Assembly: GCA_002426025.1 (NCBI GenBank)
Contig: DINP01000056.1
Span: 10,294-20,576, forward strand
DNA: 10,283 nt
Source: Bacteroidales bacterium UBA5537
GTDB taxonomy: Bacteria > Bacteroidota > Bacteroidia > Bacteroidales > Lentimicrobiaceae
Reading direction: 5' to 3'
Below the pieces are notes generated by a model. It was not told where the DNA came from and ran no database searches. It worked only from the letters and a program-made list of their open reading frames with translations. The position numbers and the translations under genes are program-made. Below are positions 1 to 7,314 of the stretch, in pieces; position 1 is the first letter of the stretch; every line of letters begins with the position of its first letter.

Positions 1-1778
1 AGTTTTACCTCATAGGCACCAATGTGCTGGGTAATACCACCGGCTTCACCACCAATTACGTTTGTATCGCGGATATAGTCGAGTAGCGAGGTTTTTCCGT
101 GGTCAACATGTCCCATTACAGTAACAATAGGCGCCCGTGGAAGCAAATCTTCCGGTTCGTCAACATCTTCTGTATCTTCCGCGCTTTGTGCAACTTCAGC
201 TCCGACAAATTTTACTGTATATCCAAATTCATCAGCTACAACAACAATGGTTTCAGCATCAAGTCGTTGATTGATAGAAACAAACAATCCGAGTGAAAGA
301 CAGGTTGAAATAATCTGGTTAACCTGAACATCCATGAGGTTTGCAAGTTCGTTGGCTGTCACAAACTCGGCAACCATTATATTCTTCTGATCGTCAACAA
401 CCTTCTGGGCCTCTTCGGCCATTTGCTGGCTTATGTGGCTGCGTTTTTCGCGGCGGTGTTTCGATGCTTTTGATTTTCCGGTACCACTTAAGCGCTGCAG
501 GGTTTCCTTAATCTGCTTTTGAATATCTTCGGGCGTTAACTCAACTTTTGGAGCATCACGGCGAGGTCCGCCTTTTTTGTCGCGGGTTGGTTTATTCCTG
601 GCAGTTCCCTGTGTGCTTTGAGGTTGCGAATTTTGTGTTCTTGGAGTGTCTCCGCTACCTTCTTCACCGGCTTTTTTGATGCGTTTCCGCTTTTTCTTTT
701 TCGATTTTGTTCCATCGTCCGATGAGGAAGCAACTGGTTTTTTCGGTTCAGGCTTCTTCACTTCTGGAAGCTTCATGGTTCCGAGAATGGTAACTCCTTC
801 GAGTTTACGCACTTCAGTTTTCATAAAGTTGGAAACCTTTTCTGAAGCCGGTTTTTTTGGTTCAGGTTCCTGAGTGGTTTGTTCAGCGGGAGTCTCAGCC
901 TTTGCTTCAGGTGCTTCAGGTTTTTCAGAAATAGCAACTGTTTCAGTTGTTTCAGGCTTTGGTTCCTCAGTTTTTACTGGCTCTTCTACTTTCTTTTCAG
1001 TCTTTGCCGTAACTTTCTCTTCCTTTTCGGGAGTAGCTTCTGCTGCATCAGCAGCTTTAGTTTTACCCTTAACAGGTTTCGATTTCTTTGAAGTTTTTGA
1101 AAGTGTATCAAGATCCATTTTCCCTAAAACGGTAATTCCTTTCTGGGTCTTGGTTTCTTTTACTTCCTCGTTGGAGGGTTGTTCTTCAGCAGCTTCTTCC
1201 TTCTCAAACTTTATCGGTTTCTCAGTTGGCTTAACTGATTGCTCAGGTTCTGTTTTTTTTGTTTCATCCGCAGCTGGAGCTATTGTCTTAGGCTCAGCTT
1301 TATCTTCATTAACAGGTTTTACAACTTCAGCAGGAAAATCGGCAGCAGCCGGTTCACCTGTTTTAACAGGCTCAGGTTTGGGTTCAATGTCAGCAGGTTT
1401 CCGTTCAACCGGTTTTTCTTCAGCAACTGGCTTAGGTTTGGTTGGCGCTTCATGCTCAATGGGCATGTTGTGAATGAAAAGCTCGCTACTTCCGTGATCC
1501 GCTTCAAATTCTTCTTCGGCAGCCGGCTTTTTGTCAGCGATTGAAATGGTTTTGTGCTGGGTATATTCGAGTTCGATCTTTTTCGAGAGGTCTTTGACAT
1601 TTTTCTCTGATTGATACTCTTTTACCAGCAAAGCGTAAACTTCCGGAGTAAGTTTCGTGTTGGGGTTATTGTCGATTTTCATTCCCTTTTTGTGAAGGAA
1701 TTCGACAATAGTAGGTACCCCGACGTTGAACTCCTGCGCCGCTTTACCAAGTCTTGTGCTTTTGCTTACTTCTGACAT
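1..1778 (-). CDS. infB: Translation initiation factor IF-2, N-terminal 592 residues (3' end outside window)
   Basis: IF-2 is the GTPase that brings initiator tRNA to the 30S subunit and promotes subunit joining. Seen here: an IF2_N domain at about residues 6-58 (RLGKAAQEFNVGVPTIVEFL); a charged linker of about 370 residues rich in Lys, Glu, Pro and Ala (about 62-430) with a basic cluster at 358-369; a second IF2_N-like domain at about 467-530; then the G domain from about 547, with P-loop GHVDHGKT at 556-563 (positions 90-113) and switch I GGITQHIGAYE near the cut. The rest of the G domain and the C-terminal domains lie beyond the left edge. The ATG at 1776-1778 is chosen because the IF2_N domain follows within a few residues. 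The gene lies 123 bp after nusA on the same strand. The linker length is in line with IF-2 of Bacteroidota, which I recall as about 1000 residues. Identity is secure. Confidence 0.97.
   Translation of the reverse strand, partial: MSEVSKSTRLGKAAQEFNVGVPTIVEFLHKKGMKIDNNPNTKLTPEVYALLVKEYQSEKNVKDLSKKIELEYTQHKTISIADKKPAAEEEFEADHGSSELFIHNMPIEHEAPTKPKPVAEEKPVERKPADIEPKPEPVKTGEPAAADFPAEVVKPVNEDKAEPKTIAPAADETKKTEPEQSVKPTEKPIKFEKEEAAEEQPSNEEVKETKTQKGITVLGKMDLDTLSKTSKKSKPVKGKTKAADAAEATPEKEEKVTAKTEKKVEEPVKTEEPKPETTETVAISEKPEAPEAKAETPAEQTTQEPEPKKPASEKVSNFMKTEVRKLEGVTILGTMKLPEVKKPEPKKPVASSSDDGTKSKKKKRKRIKKAGEEGSGDTPRTQNSQPQSTQGTARNKPTRDKKGGPRRDAPKVELTPEDIQKQIKETLQRLSGTGKSKASKHRREKRSHISQQMAEEAQKVVDDQKNIMVAEFVTANELANLMDVQVNQIISTCLSLGLFVSINQRLDAETIVVVADEFGYTVKFVGAEVAQSAEDTEDVDEPEDLLPRAPIVTVMGHVDHGKTSLLDYIRDTNVIGGEAGGITQHIGAYEVK
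765..800 (-). repeat. Second copy of the IF-2 linker motif
   Basis: Residues 327-338 of IF-2 read EGVTILGTMKLP. The copy matches the first at G, T, L, G, M and L with conservative changes elsewhere. It stands shortly before the lysine/arginine cluster at residues 358-369. Both copies are hydrophobic islands in a disordered-looking linker, so they may be short binding motifs; that is inference. Confidence 0.6.
1107..1142 (-). repeat. First copy of a short motif in the IF-2 linker
   Basis: Residues 213-224 of IF-2 read KGITVLGKMDLD. A related sequence recurs 114 residues later, inside otherwise low-complexity charged sequence. The pattern is G-[IV]-T-[VI]-L-G-x-M-x-L. I recall similar (V)VGKIDL-type motifs in other Bacteroidota IF-2 linkers; their function is unknown to me. 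Confidence 0.6.
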
Positions 1779-1798
1779 ATTGAAATCTGATGTTATGC

Positions 1799-1816
1799 TC
1801 CGCTTGTTGATGCGGA
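1799..1816 (-). other. Small hairpin in the nusA-infB gap
   Basis: TCCGC (1799-1803) pairs with GCGGA (1812-1816) across an 8-base loop, 20 bases upstream of the infB ATG. The stem has only 5 bp and no T-run follows it, so it is not a terminator. It could be chance or a minor mRNA structure in the infB leader. The remaining gap (1779-1901) shows no clear promoter; TATTTTTA on the minus strand is one base away from the TAnnTTTG box but has no TTTG at the usual spacing. Confidence 0.2.
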
Positions 1817-1901
1817 TTTTCTGTAAAAATACGCTAATAATGTTATTCAAGCCCTGCGAATTCCGGATTTATCCTGTTCAACAAAAAGTTTCTTTGCAAT
1901 C

Positions 1902-3137
1902 CTATTCAAATTCTGAACGCAGAATCCTGATAACCTCTTTAATGGTTTCCTCTTCAAGGTCGGTTCTGTTAACCAGTTCTTCGATGCTTAAGTCAAGCAC
2001 ACTGCGGGCTGTATCGCATCCGATGGTCTTGAGTTCATCGATAATCCACTGATCAATTTCATCCGAAAATTCCTGTAGGTCCACATCTTCATTATCAAAA
2101 TCAGTGTCGCGATAAACATCAATTTCATAGCCGGTTAATTTACTGGCAAGCTTGATATTATATCCACCTTTTCCGATGGCCAGTGAAACCTGATCGGGTT
2201 TCATATAAACATCGGCCCGTTTTGTACTTTCGTTAATCGAGATTGACGAAATTTTTGCAGGGCTGAGTGCACGGGTGATATACAGCGATGGATTTGCTGT
2301 GAAATTGATAACGTCAATGTTTTCGTTTCTCAATTCGCGCACAATGCCATGGATTCTCGAACCTTTCATTCCAACACAAGCACCAACGGGGTCAATACGG
2401 TCATCATAGCTTTCAACAGCTATTTTGGCCCTTTCGCCCGGAACCCTTACGATGTTGCGAATGGTGATAAGCCCATCGTAAACCTCCGGAACTTCCGATT
2501 CAAAAAGACGTTCGAGAAACGAAGGTGAAGTCCGAGAAAGCACAATTACCGGGGTGTTGTTCCTCATATCAACCTTAGAAACCACAGCCCTGAGGGTGTC
2601 GCCTTTGCGGTAAAAATCGGAAGGAATCTGCTCTGAGCGCGGAAGTGTCAGCTCAATGTACTCGTCGTCGAGTACCAAAATCTCTTTTTTCCAGACCTGG
2701 TAAACTTCTCCGCTGATGATTTCACCAATTTTCTCTTTGTATTTTTTGAAGATATTGTCTTTTTCGTACTCCTGAATCTTCGACATCAGGTTCTGGCGAA
2801 TGGTAAGAATCTCCCGTCGGCCAAAATCCTTCATTTTAATTTCTTCTGTAACCTCTTCACCAACTTCAAAGTCGGGCTCAATTTTTATTGCTTCCGAATA
2901 GGCAATTTGTCTGTTATCGTCTTCAACAGCACCATCTTCAACAATCTCGCGGTTTCTCCAGATTTCCAGATCGCCCTTGTCAATATTGACAATTACATTG
3001 AAGTTTTCGTCTGAACCATGCTTTTTGATAAGCATATGCCTGAACACATCCTCAATGATGCGCATCATGGTTTCACGGTCGATGTTTTTGAACTCCTTGA
3101 ATTCGGAGAAAGTTTCGACTAAATTGATATGTTCCAT
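1902..3137 (-). CDS. nusA: Transcription termination/antitermination factor NusA
   Basis: NusA binds RNA polymerase and nascent RNA and modulates pausing, intrinsic termination and antitermination. The 411-residue product shows the family order: an N-terminal polymerase-binding domain (about 1-125), an S1 domain (about 138-203), KH1 with GMKG at 256-259, KH2 with GKGG at 322-325 in LAIGKGGYNIKLASKLTG, and an acidic C-terminal part. The last 50 residues (about 361-408, QWIIDELKTIG...) look like a single helix-hairpin-helix unit. The tandem acidic C-terminal repeats of the E. coli protein (about 495 residues) are absent, as is usual outside Proteobacteria. The start ATG lies 41 bp after the rimP stop in an A-rich leader without a clear Shine-Dalgarno sequence. 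Co-transcription with rimP and infB is very likely from order and spacing. Confidence 0.97.
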   Translation of the reverse strand: MEHINLVETFSEFKEFKNIDRETMMRIIEDVFRHMLIKKHGSDENFNVIVNIDKGDLEIWRNREIVEDGAVEDDNRQIAYSEAIKIEPDFEVGEEVTEEIKMKDFGRREILTIRQNLMSKIQEYEKDNIFKKYKEKIGEIISGEVYQVWKKEILVLDDEYIELTLPRSEQIPSDFYRKGDTLRAVVSKVDMRNNTPVIVLSRTSPSFLERLFESEVPEVYDGLITIRNIVRVPGERAKIAVESYDDRIDPVGACVGMKGSRIHGIVRELRNENIDVINFTANPSLYITRALSPAKISSISINESTKRADVYMKPDQVSLAIGKGGYNIKLASKLTGYEIDVYRDTDFDNEDVDLQEFSDEIDQWIIDELKTIGCDTARSVLDLSIEELVNRTDLEEETIKEVIRILRSEFE

Positions 3138-3178
3138 TTTCTTAAGCTTGTTCTTTAGAATGGATGATGAATTAATTT

Positions 3179-3628
3179 TTATTTAAAAGAGATTACCTCT
3201 TTTGTGTGCTTTATTTCGGAAAAAGGTATTTCCCTAGTTTCCTCAGTTTCAACCTTTTTAACCTTAAGTTTCCGGTAAACTTTAATTCCTGCTTCATCAG
3301 CAGCAACAAGCTTTCCGGTAAAGGTAGTTTTGTCGTTCAGGCTTACTTCAACTTCGCGGCCAATATTTTTTTGGTATTGCCGCAGCATTTTGTAAGGCTG
3401 GTCTATGCCCGGGGTAGAAACAACAAGGTCGTAGTCTTCTGTTTCTCTGTCAAATACCGATTCAATATGCCGGGCTATTTTAGCGCAATCATCAATAATT
3501 ACACTTGTGTCGCTGTCGACCAGAACTGTAATGTGGTTGCCTGCCTTTACTCTGACATCAACAACAAATTTATCAGTTCCTTCGATTTTTTCTTCTACTG
3601 CCTTACGAAGTTCTTCAGCGTTGATCAT
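3179..3628 (-). CDS. rimP: Ribosome maturation factor RimP
   Basis: RimP assists late assembly of the 30S subunit. The 149-residue product has the typical two-part build: an N-terminal alpha/beta domain containing VDVRVKAGNHITVLVDSD and the family signature around VVSTPGIDQPY (E. coli-type SSPGLDRPL), then a C-terminal SH3-like domain (IGREVEVSLNDKTTFTGKLV...). I chose the ATG at 3626-3628. The reading frame stays open upstream to a TTG at 3658, but that extension runs through the hairpin at 3649-3670 and has no resemblance to RimP. Length fits the family (about 150). The gene heads rimP-nusA-infB, the same order as in many bacteria. Confidence 0.95.
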   Translation of the reverse strand: MINAEELRKAVEEKIEGTDKFVVDVRVKAGNHITVLVDSDTSVIIDDCAKIARHIESVFDRETEDYDLVVSTPGIDQPYKMLRQYQKNIGREVEVSLNDKTTFTGKLVAADEAGIKVYRKLKVKKVETEETREIPFSEIKHTKEVISFK

Positions 3629-3641
3629 TATTTCTCGGTTT

Positions 3642-3670
3642 AATAAAAGAGGGGACAAAGCAGTCCCCTC
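3642..3670 (-). terminator. Hairpin with T-rich tail between tRNA-Gln and rimP
   Basis: GAGGGGAC (3649-3656) and GTCCCCTC (3663-3670) form a perfect 8-bp stem with a 6-base loop. Read on the minus strand, the stem is followed by TTTTATT, the form of an intrinsic terminator for the tRNA transcript. It sits only 20 bases before the rimP ATG, so rimP-nusA-infB must depend on read-through or on a promoter I cannot identify. The tail is short, so termination may be partial. Confidence 0.75.
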
Positions 3671-3730
3671 AACATCGTTTCGCCAAATTCAGTACTGACT
3701 TAAGCTCAGCGGGCGATTGGATCCTAATTG

Positions 3731-3801
3731 TTGTCCGACCAGGGTTCGAACCTAGACCGAGAGAACCAAAATCTCTTGTGCTACCGTTACACCATCGGAC
3801 A
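3731..3801 (-). tRNA. tRNA-Gln (anticodon TTG)
   Basis: The minus strand folds into a full cloverleaf of 71 bases. The 7-bp acceptor stem is TGTCCGA/TCGGACA. The D arm is GTGTAACGGTAGCAC. The anticodon arm is AGAGA-TTTTGGT-TCTCT with anticodon TTG, reading CAA/CAG. The T arm is CTAGG-TTCGAAC-CCTGG and the discriminator base is A. No CCA is encoded (CAA follows), so the tail must be added enzymatically. The weak U1-A72 pair is a known feature of glutamine tRNAs. A promoter-like site lies about 23 bp upstream and a hairpin terminator lies 60 bp downstream, in front of rimP. Confidence 0.97.
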
Positions 3802-3823
3802 GACTTCCCTTTAAAAAGGTGTG

Positions 3824-3854
3824 CAAAAATAGGCATATTTTTTGAATTATGAAA
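3824..3854 (-). promoter_or_regulatory. Bacteroidota-type promoter for tRNA-Gln (and perhaps rimP-nusA-infB)
   Basis: On the minus strand TATTTTTG (3824-3831) matches the Bacteroidota -7 box TAnnTTTG exactly. TTTC (3851-3854) lies 19 bp upstream and differs by one base from the -33 box TTTG; the known spacing is about 19-21 bp. Transcription would begin some 15 bases before the tRNA. Assignment rests on motif and spacing only. Confidence 0.6.
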
Positions 3855-3937
3855 TTTTGAGCTGAAATTCTTTGTTCAGTGAAGGGTTTTTCATGCAAAT
3901 TTTGATGTGAATAAGCATTTTTTCGGGTATTTGTATG

Positions 3938-3954
3938 CAATTAACACTTAATTG
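3938..3954. repeat. Perfect 7-bp inverted repeat (possible operator)
   Basis: CAATTAA and TTAATTG flank a 3-base spacer (CAC). The dyad lies in the divergent intergenic region, 160 bp upstream of the DUF2723 start and 84 bp upstream of the putative tRNA -33 box. Such a short-spaced dyad could bind a dimeric regulator, but AT-rich DNA gives these by chance. Confidence 0.25.
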
Positions 3955-4113
3955 TAATATGGAGTTGTTTCAGTTTGTTCAAATTCATTAACTTCGCCAC
4001 GCAAATCACATTAGCTTGTCATTTGTTGATTGGAATGATTACCACATTCAATATCAGTGAATTGAAAATATTTTTTCTTGCCATCAGTCTATTTTTAACC
4101 TATTTATTTACGG

Positions 4114-7100
4114 ATGAAAAATTTCAAGCAGCTTAACCTTATTCTCGGCTGGTTCAGTTTCTTTGTAGCTGCGGTTGTTTACGCACTTACCATTGAGCCA
4201 ACCGCAAGTTGGTGGGACTGTGGCGAATACATCGCTACTGCATTTAAACTTCAGGTCGGACATCCCCCGGGAGCACCTTTATTCCAGATGGCCGGCAGGT
4301 TCTTTTCACTTTTTGCCTTTGGAAACAATGAGAAAGTTGCTATGATGGTAAACCTGATGTCGGGGCTTGTTAGTGCATTCACTATCCTGTTCCTTTTCTG
4401 GACTATCACGCACATGGCACGGAAACTGATTGTGAAAAAGGAAGAAATGACAGCCGGTCAAATGTATGCTGTACTTGGCAGTGGTCTGGTTGGCGCTTTG
4501 GCTTATACTTTCACCGATTCATTCTGGTTTTCGGCCGTGGAAGGCGAGGTGTATGCCATGTCATCTTTCTTTACTGCCGTGGTTTTCTGGGCTATTTTAA
4601 AATGGGAAGAACAAGCAGAGCAGAAGCATTCAATCCGCTGGATTGTGCTGATTGCTTACCTGGTAGGGCTTTCTATTGGTGTACACTTACTCAATCTGCT
4701 GGCCATTCCGGCTATTGCTTTTGTTTATTATTACAAGAAGTACAAACCCAACACAAGAGGAACTATTATAACTGCTGCAATTTCAATCTTTTTGCTGGCT
4801 TTTATCATGTATATTATTATACCCTGGGTGGTTGATCTGGCTGCAAAGTTCGAGTTGTTTTTTGTAAACAAATTCCATCTGCCGTTCAATTCAGGAATCA
4901 TTTTTTACTTTGTTCTGATCATTGCTGCTTTGATATTTGGCATCAGGTATACCCGCCGCAAAGGCAAACTGATTGCAAATACGGCTATACTTGCCTTAAC
5001 GTTTATTCTGATTGGCTACTCATCCTTCCTGATGCTTGTTATCAGGGCGAATGCAAATACGCCTATTAATGAGAATAATCCTGATGACGCCATCAGCCTG
5101 CTTTCCTATCTTAACCGTGAGCAGTATGGTTCATGGCCGATTTTCCATGGACAGTATTATAACTCCCCGCTTGATCCGCGAAACCCACATGAAGATGGTT
5201 CTCCGGTTTATATCAGGGATGTTGAAAAAGGCAGGTATGTAATTACCGATGAGCGAAAACAGTCAATATCGATTTACGATCCTAAGTTTACCACTATTTT
5301 CCCCCGAATGTACAGTTCGCAGGAGAATCACATAAAGGCCTATAAAAGCTGGGCAAAAATTAAGGGTGTGCCGGTTCAGGGATATAATAGTAATGGAGAA
5401 CTTGAAACTATTATGAAACCAACCTTTGGTGAGAACCTCTACTTCCTGTTTCGTTATCAGTTAGGCCATATGTATTTCCGCTATTTTATGTGGAATTTCG
5501 CCGGAAGGCAAAACGATGTGGAAGGGCATGGCGGTATAAACAATGGGAATTGGTTAAGCGGAATAACTTTCCTCGATGAATATCGACTGGGAAAACAAAC
5601 GGATTTACCACAGAGTATGCAAAGCCCGGCAAATAATAAATATTACCTTTTGCCATTTATTCTGGGTGTTATCGGGATGTTGTTTCATTTTAAGCGAAAC
5701 TACAAGGATGGGGTAGTTGTGGCACTGCTGTTCTTCATGACCGGAATTGCTATTGTAATATATCTTAACCAAACTCCATTTCAGCCGCGCGAAAGAGATT
5801 ATGCCTATGCCGGATCTTTCTATGCGTTTGCCATTTGGATTGGCCTTGGGGTAATGTCGTTGTTTGAACTATTGAGCCGTAAGGCTTCTCCGGTGCTGTC
5901 AGCAGCGGTGGTTACCTTGTCTTGTGTGGTATTGGTACCCGGCATTATGGCCGCCAGTAACTGGGACGACCATGATCGCAGTAACAAGTATGCAGCCAGG
6001 GATTTTGCCGCAAATTATCTTAATTCATGCGAGCCTAATGCGATCCTGATTACCAACGGCGACAACGATACTTTCCCGCTTTGGTATGCTCAGGAGGTTG
6101 AAGGAATACGGACCGATGTGAGGGTTGTAAACTATATGCTCGCATCGGGCGACTGGTATGTGCATCAGTTGGCACGTAAAATTTATGATTCTGAGCCGCT
6201 GAAATTTATGCTTACACCCAAGCAATACGATAAAGGGATAAATGAGTTTATTCCTTATGTTAGTAAGGGGGGAATTGCCGACAGGGTTGAATTAAAAGAC
6301 CTGATTGCGTTTATTGCCGATGAAACCACCCGAAGCAAGGTAACACTTCAATCAGGCGAAAACATCAATTATTTCCCGACCAAGAAAATTAAGTTTACAG
6401 TTGATTCAACCAAAGCAGTGAGCAGTGGTATTGTTCCGGCTTATATGGCCGATAAGGTTGTACCTGTTATTGAGTGGGATATCCAGACTAACTATCTGAT
6501 AAAAAACGATATTATGCTGCTCGATTTTCTGGCAAACAATAATTGGGAGCGGCCTCTCTATTTTGCAAGCCCTTCAAGTGTAAACAAAGTGCTTGGTGTC
6601 GAAAAGTATTGCCATCAGACGGGTGTGGTTTATAAGTTTATTCCTGTACTTGCAGAAGATTATGTGCCCGGACTTGGAGGAGTTGATACAGAAGCATCAT
6701 TCGATATCCTGATGAATAAGTGCAAATGGGGCAACCTTAATCAACCCGGTGTATATGTTGATCGCGAAAGTTACCGCAACTCCATGATGCATAAGCAAAA
6801 CTTTATGAGGCTGGCTCAGGTGCTTGTTAAAAAGGGAAAAAATACCGAAGCAATTGCAGTGGCCGACCGCTGTCAGGCTGAGTTTCCGAACGACAAAATT
6901 ACATTTGATTATTATATGCTGCCTTTGGGTGAAGTATACTATCAGGCTGGGGCAATTGAAAAAGGAAATAATTTTTTGAAAACCATTGGCAATATCTACA
7001 TCGAAGATCTCAATTATTATAGTTCTGTGAGTCCGGAATTTAGTAGTTATTATCAGGATGACAGAATGCAGGCTTATGCTGTAATGTCGAGGATTTGGGA

Positions 7101-7191
7101 ATGGGGTGAAAGGTATGGTCAGAAGCCTATGCTCGATGAATTGAAGTCGAAGATGATTATTCCAGAAGACCTGAAGGATGTCTTTCAGTAA
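4114..7191 (+). CDS. DUF2723 family membrane protein, probable GT-C glycosyltransferase
   Basis: The 1025-residue product begins with the DUF2723 signature WWDCGEYIATAFKLQVGHPPG (residues 33-53). Its acidic residues D35 and E38 sit in the first loop after a membrane helix, where GT-C enzymes keep their catalytic Asp; EGEVYA (143-148) is a second conserved acidic patch. I count about twelve membrane helices: eight within residues 9-310 and four within 510-613. A large loop (about 311-509) and a soluble C-terminal half (614-1025) would face the periplasm. Conserved-looking blocks include NQTPFQPRERDYAYAG (552-567), ITNGDNDTFPLWYAQE (646-661) and RPLYFAS (813-819); the tail looks helical and TPR-like. 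DUF2723 is related to animal TMEM260, a protein O-mannosyltransferase, so a role in protein or envelope glycosylation is plausible; donor and acceptor are unknown. The gene stands alone and ends at a strong terminator. Confidence 0.88.
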   Translation: MKNFKQLNLILGWFSFFVAAVVYALTIEPTASWWDCGEYIATAFKLQVGHPPGAPLFQMAGRFFSLFAFGNNEKVAMMVNLMSGLVSAFTILFLFWTITHMARKLIVKKEEMTAGQMYAVLGSGLVGALAYTFTDSFWFSAVEGEVYAMSSFFTAVVFWAILKWEEQAEQKHSIRWIVLIAYLVGLSIGVHLLNLLAIPAIAFVYYYKKYKPNTRGTIITAAISIFLLAFIMYIIIPWVVDLAAKFELFFVNKFHLPFNSGIIFYFVLIIAALIFGIRYTRRKGKLIANTAILALTFILIGYSSFLMLVIRANANTPINENNPDDAISLLSYLNREQYGSWPIFHGQYYNSPLDPRNPHEDGSPVYIRDVEKGRYVITDERKQSISIYDPKFTTIFPRMYSSQENHIKAYKSWAKIKGVPVQGYNSNGELETIMKPTFGENLYFLFRYQLGHMYFRYFMWNFAGRQNDVEGHGGINNGNWLSGITFLDEYRLGKQTDLPQSMQSPANNKYYLLPFILGVIGMLFHFKRNYKDGVVVALLFFMTGIAIVIYLNQTPFQPRERDYAYAGSFYAFAIWIGLGVMSLFELLSRKASPVLSAAVVTLSCVVLVPGIMAASNWDDHDRSNKYAARDFAANYLNSCEPNAILITNGDNDTFPLWYAQEVEGIRTDVRVVNYMLASGDWYVHQLARKIYDSEPLKFMLTPKQYDKGINEFIPYVSKGGIADRVELKDLIAFIADETTRSKVTLQSGENINYFPTKKIKFTVDSTKAVSSGIVPAYMADKVVPVIEWDIQTNYLIKNDIMLLDFLANNNWERPLYFASPSSVNKVLGVEKYCHQTGVVYKFIPVLAEDYVPGLGGVDTEASFDILMNKCKWGNLNQPGVYVDRESYRNSMMHKQNFMRLAQVLVKKGKNTEAIAVADRCQAEFPNDKITFDYYMLPLGEVYYQAGAIEKGNNFLKTIGNIYIEDLNYYSSVSPEFSSYYQDDRMQAYAVMSRIWEWGERYGQKPMLDELKSKMIIPEDLKDVFQ

Positions 7192-7211
7192 AGAATAGAC
7201 AATAAATTATG

Positions 7212-7247
7212 AAAGCCGCCGGTTGAAGAAATAACCGGCGGCTTTTT
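7212..7247 (+). terminator. Strong intrinsic terminator after the DUF2723 gene
   Basis: AAAGCCGCCGGTT (7212-7224) and AACCGGCGGCTTT (7233-7245) form a perfect 13-bp GC-rich stem with an 8-base loop, followed by a run of five T (7243-7247). It begins 20 bp after the stop codon. On the minus strand the same hairpin lies beyond the end of lgt and is followed by only TTTC, so it may also stop convergent lgt transcripts, less efficiently. Confidence 0.93.
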
Positions 7248-7314
7248 AATGTCTGAAGTTTTAAATATTTGATTTGTGATTTGTTGAAATTCCATTCTCG
7301 GGAAATAGATTTCC

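Larger units (their letters stand above)
3802..4113. other. AT-rich intergenic region between divergent tRNA-Gln and the DUF2723 gene
   Basis: This 312-bp gap holds the tRNA promoter at its left end and a perfect inverted repeat at 3938-3954. I see no convincing TTTG/TAnnTTTG pair on the plus strand to drive the DUF2723 gene, although one is expected here. A 33-codon frame (4035-4136) with a hydrophobic core overlaps the start of the DUF2723 gene; it may be chance in AT-rich sequence. No RNA gene or known riboswitch is recognisable. Confidence 0.5.

Noticed and set aside
646..1600. Several plus-strand open frames (including a 199-codon one at 874-1473) rich in Ser, Phe and Gly
   Set aside because: They lie opposite the Lys/Glu/Pro-rich linker of infB. 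The repetitive codons of that linker leave the complementary strand free of stops; no family features are seen.
3206..3643. 145-codon plus-strand frame opposite rimP
   Set aside because: It is antisense to a confidently assigned gene, and its Phe/Asn-rich product resembles no family.
3629..3658. Ten-residue N-terminal extension of RimP from a TTG codon
   Set aside because: The extension covers the arm of the tRNA-rimP hairpin; the ATG at 3626-3628 gives the usual RimP start and length.
3752..3940. 62-codon minus-strand frame
   Set aside because: It runs through the tRNA-Gln gene and its promoter, and its product has no recognisable features.
7301..7314. Near-perfect palindrome GGAAAT-AG-ATTTCC just after the lgt stop
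   Set aside because: The 2-base centre cannot form a stable hairpin loop and no T-run follows; I do not call it a terminator.
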